Positions 27,901 to 34,254 of a DNA stretch of 64,000 nucleotides are shown here, in pieces. Where the stretch lies: NCBI RefSeq assembly GCF_015706575.1, contig NW_024037072.1:28459162-28523161 (forward strand). Reading direction: 5' to 3'. The stretch is from Patiria miniata. Taxonomy: Eukaryota; Echinodermata; Asteroidea; Valvatida; Asterinidae. The notes below the pieces were generated by a model. The model ran no database searches, was not told the origin of the DNA, and was given only the letters and a program-made list of their open reading frames with translations. Positions within the stretch are counted from its first letter, which is position 1. Every line of letters begins with the position of its first letter. The translations under genes and the position numbers were made by a program.

Positions 27901-28940
27901 GATGGCCTGTTTGCAGTCCACATAGTCTGACACTTTCGGAATCCGTTTCTCAGTCCTGCGTAAAAAAAATAGACTCTGACATTCAAAACTTCAAGTCAAT
28001 TTACCAAAGTTTTGAATTCAAACAACTATTATTAGGGGTTTTTTGGTTCCATCACTTTGTCCGTATAGCCCGTCTTTGACAGCAGCTTAAAATTAAAACC
28101 GTGAAGATACAAAAATAGGATATAACATACTTGACTTCAAACAGAGGATCTTTGTCAACCACTTGGATCTTTAGGTTCGGAATCAGCTTGCTGTTGGGGT
28201 GGCGAGGCAACTTCTTCATTTTGCTTCCAGTCTCCTTTACTGCTTTCCCTTTCTTTTTACCACCCTTTGCGATGGTCGCTCCTTTTGGCTTGGCCACCGT
28301 CGCACGCTTCTTCATCCTCCCCTTTGCGGTGGTCGCCACCCTGGTCTTTACTGCCGTTGTTCCCTTCTTTTTAGCCCCTTTTGCACCAAGCACTTTCTTT
28401 TTTGATGTCCCCTTGCTGTCTCGAATCTGCCGTTTTCCTTTTGCGGTAGAAGTAGTCGCTTTCCCCTTTGCCTTCGTGACACCAACTGGCTTCTTATCTG
28501 AAATGAAATTTTTAAGTGCAAGATTTTGAAGAGGCCTACCTGCCATACTCGTCTATACCGATGGATTTCCACCGTCCTCTTTTTTTCCGTAAATGATTTT
28601 ATATTAAATCAGTCATTTCTGGAAATGTATAAACGTGAGAGGAGGTACTGACCATGATTGAGTTTCTTCTTGACCTTAGTAACAACGACGCTCTTCTTCG
28701 GCTGACGGGTTGTGGCACGTGCAGGAGTCTTCTTGGGAGAGGTCGCCCGTGGCTTTTTCCTTGCTGTGGGAGATGCCTTGGGGAGCTTTGCTTCCCTTTG
28801 TGAGAGCTGTCGCTTTGGACTGGTTTTGGTGGGGGACGTTTGGCCTTTTGACTCTCCCGGGGATGAACGCTTAACAGCTTTCCGTGATTTGTCTCGTCTG
28901 TCACCACCACCTCTGTTCGCCATCATCATACTTTGCCGGC
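759..28940 (-). CDS. Ankyrin-WGR-PARP protein (PME-5-type poly(ADP-ribose) polymerase), 3' end outside window
   Basis: A single minus-strand gene with 41 coding exons assembled by eye. Every exon has a GT donor and AG acceptor, and reading phase is kept from the ATG at 28929-28927 to the window edge, giving about 2,087 codons. Order of parts: basic SPKK-rich tail (residues 1-214), conserved pre-ankyrin region (215-440), ankyrin region (about 440-1690), acidic linker, WGR domain (about 1790-1878), PARP regulatory helical domain (about 1890-2087). Ankyrin plus WGR plus PARP regulatory domain matches the PME-5 family of nematodes, which transfers ADP-ribose from NAD+ to proteins and is nuclear. 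Tankyrase has SAM and no WGR. The H-Y-E catalytic fold is not seen; the last exon ends in phase 1 at 759, so it should continue left of base 1. Exon coordinates are in the segment entries. Individual splice sites are predictions; the family call is firm. Confidence 0.85.
1741..2417. mobile_element. Mariner-like MITE, copy 1 (long inverted arms, TA target)
   Basis: The ends are inverted copies of AGGGTGnGTCAAAAAAGCGG followed by AACCCAAAC; the right end reads ...GACTCACCCTGTA. Arms of about 200 bp pair across the element (for example TGGAAAGCCAATTTC near 1830 and GAAATTGGCTTTCC near 2310). No transposase. A second copy lies at 26473-27124. The TA at each end suggests a Tc1/mariner-type target duplication. 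It sits in a PARP intron. Confidence 0.7.
3241..3462. mobile_element. Foldback repeat with hammerhead-like core, copy A
   Basis: The left arm starts GGTTTGCGGAAACACCATGT and the right arm is its complement. Inside are ACGTTCCGGTCAGTATGCTC and, inverted, CTGAAGACGGTCAGAGCATA. On the plus strand 3349-3383 folds as CTGAAGA, a perfect 7-bp stem (CGGTCAG/CTGACCG) with loop AGCATA, then GAAC, resembling a degenerate type I hammerhead. Copy B is at 54743-54938. It lies in a PARP intron. Confidence 0.6.
4154..6099 (-). CDS. PARP gene exons 34-37: acidic linker and WGR domain
   Basis: Exons in transcript order: 5918-6099, 5496-5553, 5175-5324, 4154-4320. The first two encode a charged linker (ILEAERSKTIQDEDLKPT, then KRRKHAQVLGVSRVDS). 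The last two encode a WGR domain: YRVVLMDEEQNIGYDIIM, then VQYGRYGLNNFYRMQ, then LIHQLGKDMIVLFTRWGRIG with the diagnostic WGR triplet, then EFKKIFKAKSGNDWENV. In PARP1, 2 and 3 this domain contacts DNA ends and signals to the catalytic domain, so a DNA-break-linked role is plausible (inference from family). Exon 5496-5553 is short; its 3' end could instead be 5505 at another GT in the same phase. The 5' end of exon 5175-5324 is the least certain boundary. Confidence 0.8.
6379..10000 (-). CDS. PARP gene exons 24-33: last ankyrin repeats with serine-rich insertion
   Basis: Exons in transcript order: 9924-10000, 9275-9572, 8718-8870, 8210-8327, 7813-7951, 7288-7555, 7000-7129, 6773-6853, 6379-6641. 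Signatures: DGHTPLSLAILNRQE, VIWLIQRGANINRE, GCTPLHYAAVNMNAVV, CQLLLKNGANPNATDRNG, VTPLMHAVLQ, GRTAVHYLMKTCDYG and GKTPLDYSMETGSQKM. Exon 9275-9572 interrupts a repeat with a serine/proline/acidic stretch (QSSSSSPSSEEPQ), probably a loop. Exon 7000-7129 has two open frames in its 3' half; the frame chosen (ending IWKQK) is the one that keeps phase with both neighbours. The 139-nt exon 7813-7951 ends at a GTAGGT donor just before an apparent stop. Confidence 0.72.
10375..19548 (-). CDS. PARP gene exons 14-23: central ankyrin region
   Basis: Exons in transcript order: 19498-19548, 18565-18693, 17917-18063, 17181-17270, 15982-16042, 14255-14424, 13670-13737, 12993-13105, 11223-11448, 10375-10570. 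Ankyrin-like strings include GDNPLHHIAKN, GCTPFLRCIVDNRG, GKTPLIMAIDAKQ, RLPVHYAIYKYK and RTPMHYAAYRGAMISAMHIAG. The 68-nt exon 13670-13737 restores phase between its neighbours and encodes LSEGADPNSSDEFEHFSLLR. Exon 18565-18693 carries an in-frame 15-bp tandem duplication giving ALKVV twice. Many repeats are degenerate, as expected for a long ankyrin stack. The join 17181-17270 to 15982-16042 is in phase, but the protein there is the least ankyrin-like, so a missed exon is possible. Confidence 0.72.
11521..11850. repeat. Probable interspersed repeat in PARP intron
   Basis: A GC-richer block with strings such as GTAAAGCGCCTTACTCAAGG, which recur in SINE/LINE-like repeats of marine invertebrates (from memory). 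Its boundaries are not defined and no coding function is visible. Confidence 0.3.
13171..13589. mobile_element. hAT-like MITE with poly-G tracts
   Basis: Inverted ends GCGTAGCCAGGATTTTT (left) and ATCCTGGCTACGTCAC (right), next to runs of 12-13 G. CAG(T)GGCGTAGCCAGGAT-type ends are typical of hAT-derived MITEs in marine invertebrates (from memory). No 8-bp duplication could be confirmed. It lies in a PARP intron. Confidence 0.5.
14804..14824. repeat. CA microsatellite
   Basis: About nine CA units flanked by CCCA on both sides, in a PARP intron. Confidence 0.8.
15032..15391. mobile_element. Decayed hAT-like MITE
   Basis: The left end GTGCGGATCAAGAAC and right end CTGGATCCGCCTTTG are imperfect inverted repeats next to G-runs. 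The GGCGGATCC-type end is shared with the element at 31385-31750. Confidence 0.4.
18127..18376. repeat. 125-bp perfect tandem duplication in PARP intron
   Basis: The segment starting CCGTCCTGTTGAGGC occurs twice head to tail with a period of 125 bp (18127-18251 and 18252-18376). I see no mismatch between copies. It lies between PARP exons 17917-18063 and 18565-18693. A recent duplication or an assembly artefact. Confidence 0.8.
18985..19100. repeat. G-rich minisatellite, unit GGGTGGATT
   Basis: About ten imperfect copies of a 9-11-bp GGGTGGATT/GTGGATCA unit on the plus strand, inside a PARP intron. Several GGG runs spaced 6-8 bp apart could form a G-quadruplex in the plus-strand DNA (inference). 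Confidence 0.6.
20029..27955 (-). CDS. PARP gene exons 3-13: conserved pre-ankyrin module and first ankyrin repeats
   Basis: Exons, in transcript order: 27668-27955, 27153-27237, 25465-25584, 24419-24532, 24008-24088, 23212-23375, 22200-22312, 21800-21900, 20876-21035, 20532-20740, 20029-20250. The first five encode a non-ankyrin module with the recognisable strings RRINIGRKSREGNNAF and AVMAGHHQLAGGLIKKFGGG. Ankyrin signatures begin at exon 24008/23212 (ITPLHCAAINPN, LPIHYAAACEG) and continue with TPLMIAAKYGR, HFAIHYAAEGGH, TPLMIASERGY, SLMLACINGHYPVATLLL and SPVHYAAAYGWWHCLKLLL. The 85-nt exon at 27153-27237 was found because phase could not be kept without it. Introns hold three mariner-like MITEs (see repeats). 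Ankyrin repeats bind protein partners; the partners are unknown. Confidence 0.75.
21230..21712. mobile_element. Second mariner-like MITE family
   Basis: Ends TACAGGGTTGTGCAAAAAG and its complement CTTTTTGCACCACCCTGTA, with TA at both ends and arms extending through GGAAACC. No coding capacity. It shares the CAGGGTG-type tip with the MITEs at 1741 and 26473, but its body differs. It lies in the intron between PARP exons 21800-21900 and 20876-21035. Confidence 0.6.
24700..24960. repeat. LINE/SINE-like 3' end repeat
   Basis: It contains GGATGGGACGTAAAGCCGT and GAAGGGGTTTGCCCCGG, strings I associate with abundant 3' ends of non-LTR elements in echinoderms, amphioxus and brachiopods. No open frame. 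It lies in a PARP intron; the boundaries are approximate. Confidence 0.45.
26473..27124. mobile_element. Mariner-like MITE, copy 2
   Basis: Same family as 1741-2417, starting TACAGGGTGAGTC and ending ACTCACCCTGTA, with the same inner arm sequences (GCTCAATCCGTTCAAAG on the left, CTTTGAACGGATTGAGC on the right). Non-autonomous; flanking TA dinucleotides. It sits in the intron between PARP exons 27153-27237 and 25465-25584. Confidence 0.7.
28131..28940 (-). CDS. PARP gene exons 1-2: lysine-rich, histone-H1-like N-terminal tail
   Basis: Exons 28653-28940 (11 nt of leader, then ATG at 28929) and 28131-28497. The start is chosen because it opens with three consecutive Met codons just after an acceptor (TTTCAG at 28946-28941), and no longer in-frame extension exists. 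About 214 residues are very rich in K, R, T, A and S. Exon 1 carries several SPKK/SPTK/SPKR-type motifs like those of histone H1 tails. Exon 2 carries repeated AKG-x-KKKG blocks. The composition predicts nuclear localisation and non-specific DNA or chromatin binding (inference). It is low-complexity and probably disordered. Exon 1 ends in phase 1 at a GTCAGT donor; exon 2 ends in phase 2 at GTATGT. Confidence 0.75.
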
Positions 28941-29086
28941 CTGAAATATGTAATTAACGATGGGCTTAATGCAAAGGCGATGACTGCATCTACACTTTTA
29001 TCAAGCATATTTGTGGAGTCACTGATGTAAAATTGTAAAAAGGGACCATCGTGTGTGTTTGCTTGCCAAAAAATCTCGCCGGATTA

Positions 29087-29506
29087 TGAAGCCCGGGAAG
29101 GGACAGGGTGGAATTTTTTTTTGGAATTTCCTAATTCGTTCGCACGAATTTCCTAATTCGTTCGCACGAATTACTCATTCGTTCGCACGAATTACTAATT
29201 CGTGGGAACGAATTACTGGAGTTATTCGTGCGAACGAATTGGTAATTCGTGCGAACGAATTACTGGAGTTTGCCAATTCGTTCCCACGAATTAGTAATTC
29301 GTTCGCACGAATTAGTAATTCGTTCCCACGAATTAGTAATTCGTGCGAACGAATTACTAATTCGTTCCCACGAATTAGTAATTCGTGCGAACGAATTACT
29401 AATTCGTTCCCACGAATTAGTAATTCGTGCGAACGAATTAGTAATTCGTGCGAACGAATTAGCAAACTCCAAAAAAAAAATCCACCCTGTCCCTTCCCGG
29501 GCTTCA
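29087..29506. mobile_element. Foldback element 1: 420 bp built of palindromic AATTCGTnCGnACGAATT units
   Basis: Inverted ends TGAAGCCCGGGAAGGGACAG and complement, flanked by TA (29085-29086 and 29507-29508). The interior is a run of about fifteen near-palindromic 18-bp units of two kinds (AATTCGTTCGCACGAATT and AATTCGTTCCCACGAATT, and their complements) joined by A/CT spacers. Because the units are palindromic and 21 bp apart, all frames stay open and yield spurious NSFARI/NSCERI peptides. No transposase. It lies about 150 bp upstream of the PARP start exon, in the first intron if the leader exon is real. Confidence 0.8.
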
Positions 29507-29579
29507 TAGTTTGGGGTATTCATGAATTAGCATTCTTAAATTAAGAGGGTTTTTTTTGCATCTTTTGATGGTTAATTGA

Positions 29580-30095
29580 TGCATTGAAATTGAACGTCGG
29601 AGCACATAGGACTGAACGCCCTTTCAAACCATGTTCGTTAACAATTGTCTAAGTATTTGTATTCATTTTTAAATAATGTTTGAGTATTTGAACTTTATGT
29701 GTTCTTGTTTCACTTGATTCTTCTCAACCTTCTGTTTTTTAAGGGATATTTGTTAGTTTTTTACTAATTTTTTTTTTACATTTTGTTTCCGTACCGTATC
29801 TCTTTTTGTTTACACGTACCTGAACCTTTTATTTTTGTTTTGTTTTCCTTATTATTAGCGTTCATTTTTAGTAACGTTATATAATTTTTGCTTGCTTTGA
29901 TCTTTTCTTCGATTTTGCTTTTGTGTTAAGTGCATTATTTCTTTGTTTTGTTCCTTTTTTTTCATTTTAAGCCTTCCATTTGTGACATTCATATTATAAG
30001 ACTATTTTAATGCAGGGCCCTAATAAAAAAAAAACAATTCTTTGCTGTTTGGGTTTACCCTGGATAAATAAAGGTATAAATAAATAAATCAAATC
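29580..30095 (+). mobile_element. Probable LINE 3' fragment with tandem AATA tail
   Basis: A T-rich stretch ends with GCAGGGCCCTAATAAAAA, then TTGGGTTTACCCTGGATAAA, then a tail of AATAAAGG and (AAAT)n, the usual 3' end of CR1/Jockey-like LINEs. No reverse-transcriptase frame remains. The boundary on the left is uncertain. Confidence 0.4.
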
Positions 30096-30958
30096 CTCAT
30101 TCAGACGGAATTGAATAAACAATGGGATACTATTAATTTGAATGCATCTTTTATATTGTGATTTTTGTGTAATATTATTTATTATTTGAAATCAAGTGTT
30201 CATTAATGTGTTTAAATGTAAAAGGCCAATGGAATTTCCCGTCAGGGGTAATAAAGTCAAATTCAATTGAATTGAATTGAACTGAATTATAGGGACGAAC
30301 GCAGCTTTAAAAAAAATGATAGAATGCTCGGATAGCGAAATTGAATTTTTTTTTTTTGATTGTCGAATGACGCGTCGACGAACTGCGTGATATTTCAAGT
30401 GTAATCTAAATTGAATGAGCCAGGCGTGCAATTGAATGAAAACTTGGTGAAACTGGCCGGAAAAAAACTATATTTAGCAGGTATGGTTTTGTTGAACATA
30501 GTAGATAATACTTCCGCCATAAACATGTTTTTATCGCCTGTAGTGTCTCCATCCTTCAACTTGAACTTTGGTCAATGATTGCGGAGTAAATATCGGGCCC
30601 ACGTCTTATCTCGTAGACGAGCCCTTTGCTCAGTCACTATTGTTATACTATAACTGACATAATATCCTTGTCATCTGATTGGAGGAACTCACATCATGTG
30701 ACATTTATTATTGCTTCCATTCACCCAGGGGATAACAAAGTCCCATTTGCCCAGGGTGAACTGGATTTACTATTCAACAGTTAGGATCATGCTTGGTCCA
30801 ATGTTCAAAATGTATGCTGCAGTGTGTGGGCGTGGCGCGTATTGTTCCCAAGAGCAATGTTATAGTTGGCTTCAAACATTTTCGTGAAACAAGATTTCGG
30901 GAATGCAAACATTCTACTGCAATGGGTCGAGCGTCAATTTGTATTTTAATATATATTG
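30096..30958. other. Intergenic or first-intron DNA without recognised genes
   Basis: AT-rich; contains a CAATTGAATTGAATTGAA microsatellite-like run near 30260 and no supported open frame. Confidence 0.5.
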
Positions 30959-31230
30959 CAGGGGCGTAGCAGCGTCATTTTTAGGGGGGTGACAATTTCT
31001 TGAAAAAGGGCACTTGCACATTCGTGCTGAAATGTGGGAACGGTTTTCTGTCTATGTACCCTTAGCCTCCGTAAAACCATGGAGGGTTATTCCTCCATGG
31101 TAAAACCGAAGAGCTGGGGTGGGGGCTGGCACCGTCTGCCGACGGGGTCGCTGTTCAAAACCGACGAATGTACACAAACGGCCGTTTGCACAAAAAGCGC
31201 ACGATTTTGGGAAGCCTAGCTAGCTGTATC
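30959..31230. repeat. Possible hAT-like end (single-sided)
   Basis: CAGGGGCGTAGC at 30959-30970, followed by a G-rich block, matches the tip of hAT-type MITEs. I could not find a convincing partner end, so the right limit is a guess. Confidence 0.25.
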
Positions 31231-31384
31231 GTGTTGACCTTAGTACCTTGTTTGATCAATGGTTGACATGTAATCCAATACAGTTACACGTTATTTTGGC
31301 TCGGTACATCTACCACATTAGCCTACACATTACATGTACATGTATATCTTAACTTTGCGAAGCGTAATTTTTGTCAAGAAAAAG

Positions 31385-31750
31385 CAGGGCGGATCCAGGA
31401 ATTGTTGCGGGGCCAGAGGTTTCCTCAGCAAATCATTGGTGAAATGTAGACAGGGTTGTTTGTCTGGACACTTTACCTCGTAAAATCAATAGGTGGGGGC
31501 GGGGTGGGGGAAGGGGCTCGTACCATACTTTCAATTGGAGCGCTGTTCAAATCCGACGATTGTTAAACTATAGTGTACACTAAAAATACCCCTAACCCAG
31601 CTGGCTCTGTACGCATTTGTGCACAGGCAGATGTAATTACCATGTATATTTTTTTTCGGTGTCAGAGCGGGGGGGGGGGGGGGGGGTCGCATTATTTTTA
31701 ATTAATTCTATGAAAGAAAAGTTTTGGTCAGAACTAAGGATCCGCGCCTG
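31385..31750. mobile_element. hAT-like MITE with an 18-G run
   Basis: Inverted ends CAGGGCGGATCCAGGA (left) and GGATCCGCGCCTG (right). The interior has a run of about 18 G near 31668. No coding capacity; the 8-bp target duplication is not clean. Confidence 0.5.
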
Positions 31751-32003
31751 AAAAGGTAAACTGGAAAATAATGTATGTCGAAGTTTAAGTGAAGTCTTTC
31801 TTCAAATTAATGTGCACAATGTACATCTTTTGTTTAATATTTCTGAGATATATGTACTTGTATTTTTTAATATTAATTTCCACCGTATGTATTGTGAGTT
31901 GAACTTTACTTAACATTATTTAATAATTTGTTATGCATGCAGGTTCCAATGGAAACCTGGGTAAAGAAATGGAATAAATACAACAAATACATTTCTCTCT
32001 TAC

Positions 32004-32360
32004 CTTCTCCCCTCCAATTACGATGTTTTCGAGAAGCTGTCACTTCTTCCAAGCGAGAACGTGTGTGCTAGGTATCTCTTGCAATGGCTGAGTGCGATCC
32101 TTGGTTTAAGGCAAGTCCTGGGCAGCTATTCAGCTGACCGGCGGCCGGCGGGGAGTACTCCGTGCCAACAGCACACCGATTTGCTCGTCCCTTTGCCAAG
32201 CCAGGTGTAAGGCTCTGTGTTTATAACCGTACGGCAATATCCGTCTGGTCCCTGCCCTACTATATCAAGCACCCCACTGAGGTCGGAACATTGGGAACTA
32301 GACAGACATGTTTGCGGAAGTGACAATGGAATTGGTGGGCGTGCTGCGGCATGACCCGAC
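32004..32360 (-). promoter_or_regulatory. Candidate 5' leader exon and promoter of the PARP gene
   Basis: Coding exon 1 begins only 11 nt upstream of the ATG after an AG acceptor, so an upstream non-coding exon is expected. On the minus strand a strong donor (GAGAAG then GTAAGAG) lies at 32004/32003. The sequence feeding into it, about 32005-32360, is richer in GC and CpG than the surrounding AT-rich DNA. I infer a leader exon and promoter here. The transcription start cannot be placed. A 78-codon ORF inside it (32126-32362) shows no recognisable domain. Confidence 0.3.
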
Positions 32361-32364
32361 ACGA

Positions 32365-33465
32365 CGCTAGCAGGTTGGATGCGTCATCATATTCATATCC
32401 AATGAATGAAGGCCACAACGTATAATTTCTGTATCCGACGGCTGTTTAATACTATACCGGTACTTTTTATTAATATTATTTTTTTTTCAACGCACGGAAG
32501 TTCTGCCATCCATACGCACGCAAGTTCTGGCATGCATGCCTCTTAGTTAGGATTTATTTCCGTGACTTATAGGAAACGCAGGAAGAAAAACAATCTAAGT
32601 ATTGTTTTGAAATCCAGATCAGAGTGTTCATTCCACTAATATTGGGACGGTACACATGTATTTCCTTCCCAACCGATACGTTTTTAGTGTATGGATGATT
32701 AAAACTAGACACATTAAGATTTAGATTATGCGATGAAGTAGTTTTATTTTTATTCAGCACAGAACCGAGAATTCACAGTATCGGGCAAGAATTAAGTATA
32801 ACTGGAGAAACATATAGGGATGTGTGTGCATGGTTTTCGTTTTGCTGAAAGAACGCACACCTTTTTCGTGATCCGTGGACAGAACTTTAAAATGGTGATT
32901 GTGTTTAAAATTCCGTAACTTAAACAGCACGTAAGTGATTTGAATGTAAAACAATTGGGGCAAATTAAGGTTTTGATCACTAGAACCCTCTCCCCAAAAA
33001 AAATGGTCAGACTACTCCACCAAAATCGTTTCGTTGTAACAAAAAAAAGGATCTATGCTCACAACCACACTCTCCCTCTAACAAGTGGAAAAGGTTGATT
33101 TTGTTTAATAATACAGACTACTTGATAGTGCGAAATTAAATTCTGGGTAATTTCTGGAAAAGTTCGAAATCCTTTTCTCTTGAAAAAAAAAATAGTGACC
33201 GCGAATTTTGGTCTACGTGCCATTGCCAAGGCGCGTACTAACAAAAGCTAAGGGTGTTGCGGTGTACGTCATCAATCGCAATGCTAAAAGTTAATCATGT
33301 AAAGATTGTGCAGGTTATCTGGATGTCAACGTTTTAAGGTTTCTACACTATTCATCCTGTAACGGATTTTCCAGCGGGCTGTAGCTTAGACTTGATGGCA
33401 AGTCGTTAGACTTAAGTGGTTTATGTCCGTCTTCAGCGCCAGAATCCGCATACCGGCCATGCCAC
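32365..33465. other. Intergenic DNA, nothing recognised
   Basis: Only short random frames; no splice-consistent exon, RNA gene or repeat end identified. Confidence 0.4.
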
Positions 33466-34250
33466 TGTGGCAGGTAATGCTGTCCCCCGGTAAAAGTGTC
33501 CGGGGGGACAGAATTACCTAGGTAAAAGTGTCCTCCCTGGCCCGTTAATTCTGTCCCCCTCCAGGTAATTCTGTCCCCTCCAGGTAATTCTGTCCCCCAG
33601 GTTTTTTTGTCCCCCTCGTTTTATTTCTCCATGTTGAAACCCAGAAGGTTATTGTTTTGATGAATTCACTCTACAAGGTATACATTTTGGACTTTTAGTC
33701 TGCCCTTCATGAATATAAATTTTTTAAATTTAGTCTATTAGATGATACGTGAACACAATGTTTCGATTCGCAGTACGGTGAAGTCTATCGCGATTCTACC
33801 GCGATAGGCCAACACTATGGAATTCCATACAACACAGCGGCGATGCATATCGCATGGCGATGGCCCTCGTCGCATTGATAGTATGATACAACGTCTCCTT
33901 GGATTGGTCTGTGTTCCCATCATAGCGCGTAACGAAATTTCCTATTGGACGAATTTCCATTGTAGAGGGAGACGCATATATATACACATGTTACATGTAT
34001 AATCACTGCCTCAAATCTTGCAGCATGCACTGGCGCGTGCATGCAACACGCTGCTGCTCTCATTACATACTGCATGGGGACACATTTACCAGGGGGACAC
34101 TTTCACCGTTGGGCAGGGGGACATTTTTACCTGGAGGGGGACAAATTTACCTAGGTATAAGTGTCCTCCCGGACACATTTACCGGGTCACGATCCGGTAA
34201 ATGTGTCCGGGGGGACACATTTACCAGGGGGGACAGAATTACCTGTCACA
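33466..34250. mobile_element. Foldback element 2: arms of GGTAATTCTGTCCCCC units
   Basis: Inverted ends TGTGGCAGGTAATGCTGTCC (left) and its near complement ending ACCTGTCACA (right), flanked by CCAC (33462-33465 and 34251-34254). Each arm is a short array of 14-20-bp units: AGGTAATTCTGTCCCC and GGTAAAAGTGTCCGGGGGGA on the left; GGGGACACATTTACC and complement types on the right. The centre (about 33620-34070) is unique, non-coding sequence. No transposase. Confidence 0.7.
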
Positions 34251-34254
34251 CCAC

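Noticed and set aside
759..28940. Calling the ankyrin PARP a tankyrase
   Set aside because: A WGR domain and PARP regulatory domain are present and no SAM domain is seen; tankyrases have the opposite.
29053..29544. Overlapping ORFs of 86-163 codons on both strands with repeated NSFARI/NSCERI peptides
   Set aside because: They are by-products of a palindromic 21-bp-period array; the same peptides appear on both strands and end with the element.
32126..32362. 78-codon minus-strand ORF as a gene or coding first exon
   Set aside because: No homology recognised, and it cannot be joined in frame to PARP exon 1; more likely chance within a GC-richer leader or promoter.
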